From Lumnitzera littorea (Eukaryota > Streptophyta > Magnoliopsida > Myrtales > Combretaceae), in NCBI GenBank assembly GCA_024138015.1, contig JAMXBB010000002.1, forward strand, positions 50,276,469 through 50,340,468: DNA of 64,000 nt, in the 5' to 3' direction. The position numbers and the translations under genes are program-made. Of the stretch, positions 61,030-64,000 are shown one piece after another (position 1 is the stretch's first letter; the number at the start of each line of letters is the position of its first letter). The notes beneath the pieces are model-generated. The model made no database searches. It was not told the DNA's origin and saw only the letters and a list, made by a program, of their open reading frames with translations.

Positions 61030-61120
61030 TTGATTCTAGAGATACAATTAGGGGAGATACAATATTGCACTTCAAAAATGAGAAGAGAATTGCCTCTCTT
61101 TGGCACCCAATTTCCATCTT
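61030..61120 (+). repeat. Direct repeat, copy A
   Basis: The core gagaagagaattgcctctct corresponds to gagaatagagctgcctttct in copy B near 62,033; over a 27-base core 21 positions agree. The similarity extends weakly on both sides (attag-gg...atac before, ggagct...atc after). It could be parts of LTRs or a local duplication. Confidence 0.4.
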
Positions 61121-61574
61121 TGAAGGAGCTATCATCCAAATGGGATGCCTAGGTGGAAAAAAATTAGAATATGATGTTCTTTTGAAGAAGACTAAAGTCC
61201 TCCATGCTATTATTACGTCTACTCGATTGTGGTTCCCATATATGAATGGATTGGAAGTATGATAGGCCATTATTTGCTTATGGTGTACTTAGAGTTACTA
61301 AAGATATCATCAAAAGAGATTCAATATTCAATATCACTATAAGTATGGTAGGCCTTCTCCCATTATCTGGATTGCCACTTCAATTATTCTTCTTTTCCCC
61401 TTTTAGGGAATACCATATATGTCTTGTCTTATTAACTTCCTCCCTTATTCTTTCAAGCATAATCTCATGATTAGTAATGGTCCAGTCAATCTCAATTTCC
61501 ACATCGAGAATCAAAATAGACTAGGTGATTTCTTAGAAAGGAACTGCTTTTTGCAGACCTTATATGTATTAGGT

Positions 61575-61985
61575 CTAGAGTGAGCAAGTCTTAAGCATAG
61601 TAAGCATTAGCAAGCTTCAAGTGTTGCAAGCATTAGCAAGTTTCAAGTGCAGCAAGCCTTCAGTGAGTAGGCCTTGAGTATAACAAACTTTATAAGAAGC
61701 TAGCCTCGAAAGCAACAAACCTTAGTAAGCTTCAAGCATAATAAACCTTAACTAAGCACACCTTGAGCACAGTAGACTTCACTTAGAGTAAGCCTTAATT
61801 AAGAAAGCCTCAAACGTGGTAGACCCCAAACCCTAGCAAGCTTTAATTATAGTGAGCACATTATTTAGTAGGTCTTGAATGTAGTAGGCCTTAGTAAGCT
61901 TTAAGCGCCTTTGGATTTGCATATATTTAGCCCTAATGGGCCTCATACATAGTGAGCCTCTGTTATAGTAAACCTTAAGGGGATT
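61575..61985 (+). repeat. Degenerate tandem repeat (gcaagcctt-agc type)
   Basis: More than fifteen variants of a short unit like caagc(c/a)tt-aagcatagta follow each other, with spacing near 14-17 or about 26-30 bases. The clearest are gcattagcaagcttcaagtg and gcattagcaagtttcaagtg at 61,605-61,650. Divergence is high, so the array is old. Confidence 0.65.
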
Positions 61986-61989
61986 ATAA

Positions 61990-62090
61990 GATCACCATTA
62001 GAGGATACTCAATGTATGATTCTAAAACAAGAGAATAGAGCTGCCTTTCTTTCACACATAGTTTACCTTTTGATATGCTTAGGAGCTCAA
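61990..62090 (+). repeat. Direct repeat, copy B
   Basis: Partner of 61,030-61,120 about 970 bases away. It lies just after the degenerate tandem repeat and inside or beside the presumed 3' LTR of gypsy element 4. Confidence 0.4.
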
Positions 62091-62416
62091 TTAATCATTA
62101 GGGTTTACTATAGAAGAAAAGTAACCAATGGGTCCTTCGAGATATCAAAGAAGGAGGAACAAGTCGTTAAGTATAGTAGCTTTTATGGAGCTGCTCATTA
62201 AATATAATGCACAAATGAACATTTCATAACTTAGTATTACACTTAATATGATGCACAAGCTAATACTAAAGTCCACTTGCTACTAATCTCGAGTTACTTG
62301 ACAAAATTAGATAAGAGTGTATGTTGTTGCTCGAAGAGGGTATCTTATAAGATTAAGGAATAATATGTGATATCTATATGCATCAAATTTATTGTCTATG
62401 GTTACAATTGATGGAC

Positions 62417-62424
62417 TATTTATA
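62417..62424 (-). promoter_or_regulatory. TATA box in presumed 3' LTR of gypsy element 4
   Basis: The minus strand reads tactataaatagtccatc, downstream (in element orientation) of the integrase of element 4. No second LTR copy is in the window to prove the LTR. Confidence 0.4.
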
Positions 62425-62967
62425 GTAAGTCCCTTAGGGCAGCAATACAATAATGGAAATTACATGAAAGATAATGTACAAAGAAGATTCCTAGTACAAA
62501 AAAAGGGATAAATATGACAAAAAGGGTGAAAAGAAATATAGTACAATTGTCAGCAAAATAAAGGATAGGTAGTAACCTATCACTAGGTTCATGTTTGGAA
62601 TCATGGAGAAATGGAACTGAGCTATACTAGTGTTGGTGTTGTTACTGCTATGCTATACTAAAGGCTGCTGAGGTAATCGAGTAAAGCATTAGTTTAGCAA
62701 AGTAGGATAAGAGAGCTTGACGTATAGGAATCTTAGCTTGGGTATTGGGCAAGATGACATTTGAGCACTCGACTTCTGAATGAGAGAATGAGTAGACCAA
62801 TGTATGTCTAAGCAATGTACGTAAAGTGTTTTCCATTAGCCTTCTTAATAGGTGTGCTTATTTGGGTTAAGTTGAACAAATAAGATTCTCCTAGCTAAGC
62901 CCTACAAGCCTTTAAGTCTAGCTCAAGTGAAGGGTCTAAAGGTTGATACTCCATCAGCCTCCCGAGG

Positions 62968-64000
62968 CTATTGAATATTTTCCCTCAAATCTTGATCACC
63001 TTCTTCTTCAAATAAGTAAGGTATCAGGTCAAAAACATTAAAGGTAAGGGACACCCCATAACTTTCAAGCAATTCTAGTTCATAAGTGTTGTTATTCATC
63101 CTCCATAAGACTTTGAAGGGGCCATCTAACTTGGGGGGTAGCTTGTTTATCCTCCTTCCCAATAACTATTCCTTACTAAGGTGAACCTAGACAGCGTCTC
63201 ATAAGTTATAAATGGCATACTTTCATCCTTTTTTCCCTTACTCTCATTGTTGAGTAACTATCTTAGCTAATTGCTTAGCAACCTTCTAATACAGTCTATG
63301 GAATACCTCGATGCACTACAGACCTAACTAATTTTCTTCTAAAGAGATTAGGCCAATACTCATATCTAGTTGCAAATTCAGATTAAGTCTATAGACAACC
63401 TTGAAAGGTAACCTTCTTATTAAGCTATGGGTAGGGCTGTTGTAAGCAAATTCTATGATTGGCAAACAGAGGTCCTAATCAAGTAGATTCTAACTAACAG
63501 TAGCTCGAAGTAAGTTGCCTACTATCCTGTTCATAACCTCTATCTAACTGGCTGGCTATCTACGGATGGCAAGTAGTACTGAACATGAGTTTAGTGTTGA
63601 ACTTCTTCCATATCATTCGTTAGAAGAAGCTCATATACTTTGAATTACGATCTAAGACAATACTTTTTCGAACGCCATGCAACTACATGATCTCTTGCAA
63701 AAAGAGGTTAGCAACAAATAAAGCATCATTAGTTTTGTTGCAAAGGATAAAGTGACTCATCTTGCTGAATTAATTGACCACTACCATAATAGAGCCATGT
63801 TTTCAAGGCATCCTAGGTAAGCTAAACATGAAATCTATGCTTAGATCAATCCATGGTCGCTCAAGTATAGGCAGAAGTGTATATTCCCCATATGGCTCCT
63901 TTCTTCTCTTGGATCACTTATACACCTCGCAACATTCAAGAACTTTGTGTACATCTTTCATCATCCTAGGCTAATATAAGTGTTATTTCAATAGCTCAAT
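62968..64000 (-). pseudogene. Integrase of gypsy element 4 (5' part outside window)
   Basis: On the minus strand: SMDFMFSLPRMP (about 63,845-63,810, first catalytic Asp kept), KHGSIMVVVN, NDALFVANLFLQEIM, SIVLDRNSKYMSFF (second Asp kept), then a region near 63,560-63,530 in which the D-G-Q-x-E block is frameshifted. FAYNSPTHSLI is near 63,450, and a clean 64-codon end (63,162-62,968) contains KLPPKLDGPFKVLW and YGVSLTFNVFDLIPYL. Stops and shifts make it inactive. Confidence 0.82.

Larger units (their letters stand above)
62300..64000 (-). mobile_element. Ty3/gypsy retrotransposon 4 (Reina-like), 3' part, runs off window
   Basis: Minus-strand gypsy element whose integrase enters from the right edge. 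The integrase is followed by an unassigned stretch and a TATA-bearing segment that should be its 3' LTR. RT, protease and gag would lie beyond 64,000. Same lineage as elements 1 and 2. Confidence 0.7.

Noticed and set aside
62016..62201. 61-codon frame considered as copia RNase H
   Set aside because: Only a vague SKK likeness; no conserved order of motifs.

Overview
The window looks like a repeat-dominated, AT-rich intergenic stretch of a flowering-plant nuclear genome. I see no intact protein-coding gene. The evidence for a plant is a set of plant-type LTR retrotransposon lineages (chromovirus-type Ty3/gypsy, Tat-type Ty3/gypsy with an antisense extra gene, Ty1/copia, and long Del/Tekay-like LTRs), a relic of a plant mobile domain protein, and a broken G-type lectin receptor kinase. 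I cannot name the species. There is no bacterial, viral or CRISPR-like content.

Layout. 0.57-0.97 kb: plant mobile domain relic. About 3.1-6.7 kb: long LTR-like sequence, + strand. 6.7-9.6 kb: nothing recognised. 9.6-15.6 kb: chromovirus-type gypsy element 1 (+) with both LTRs, a decayed primer-binding site and gag-PR-RT-RNaseH-IN. 15.6-18.3 kb: LTR-like fragments and a 34-bp minisatellite. 18.4-22.3 kb: gypsy element 2 (-), without LTRs and with a PR-RT deletion. 22.3-33.35 kb: a Ty1/copia element (-), split by a long LTR (24,997-31,821) that itself holds a 3.1-kb solo LTR (25,807-28,903). 33.9-47.0 kb: a small TIR element split by a 12.6-kb Tat-type element (34,175-46,799) with a perfect 5-bp target duplication. 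The Tat element carries a 1.4-kb solo LTR inside gag and an antisense gene with its own TATA box and two introns. 47-53 kb: mostly empty, with microsatellites, a possible Helitron 3' end and an LTR-like promoter. 53.2-55.7 kb: receptor-kinase pseudogene. 55.7-62.4 kb: nothing certain apart from a GC-richer patch, a degenerate tandem repeat and a short direct repeat. 62.4-64 kb: 3' end of gypsy element 4 (-), running off the window.

How the parts relate. The main story is layered nesting (element within element within element) followed by decay. Stops in the coding relics are mostly TAG, TAA and TGA at positions where the families have Gln, Trp or Arg. Several metal-binding His are Tyr and several catalytic Asp are Asn. 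This is what C-to-T change at methylated cytosines would give. None of the coding relics can make a full protein. The most informative structures are the antisense gene of the Tat element and the target-site evidence that orders the insertions.
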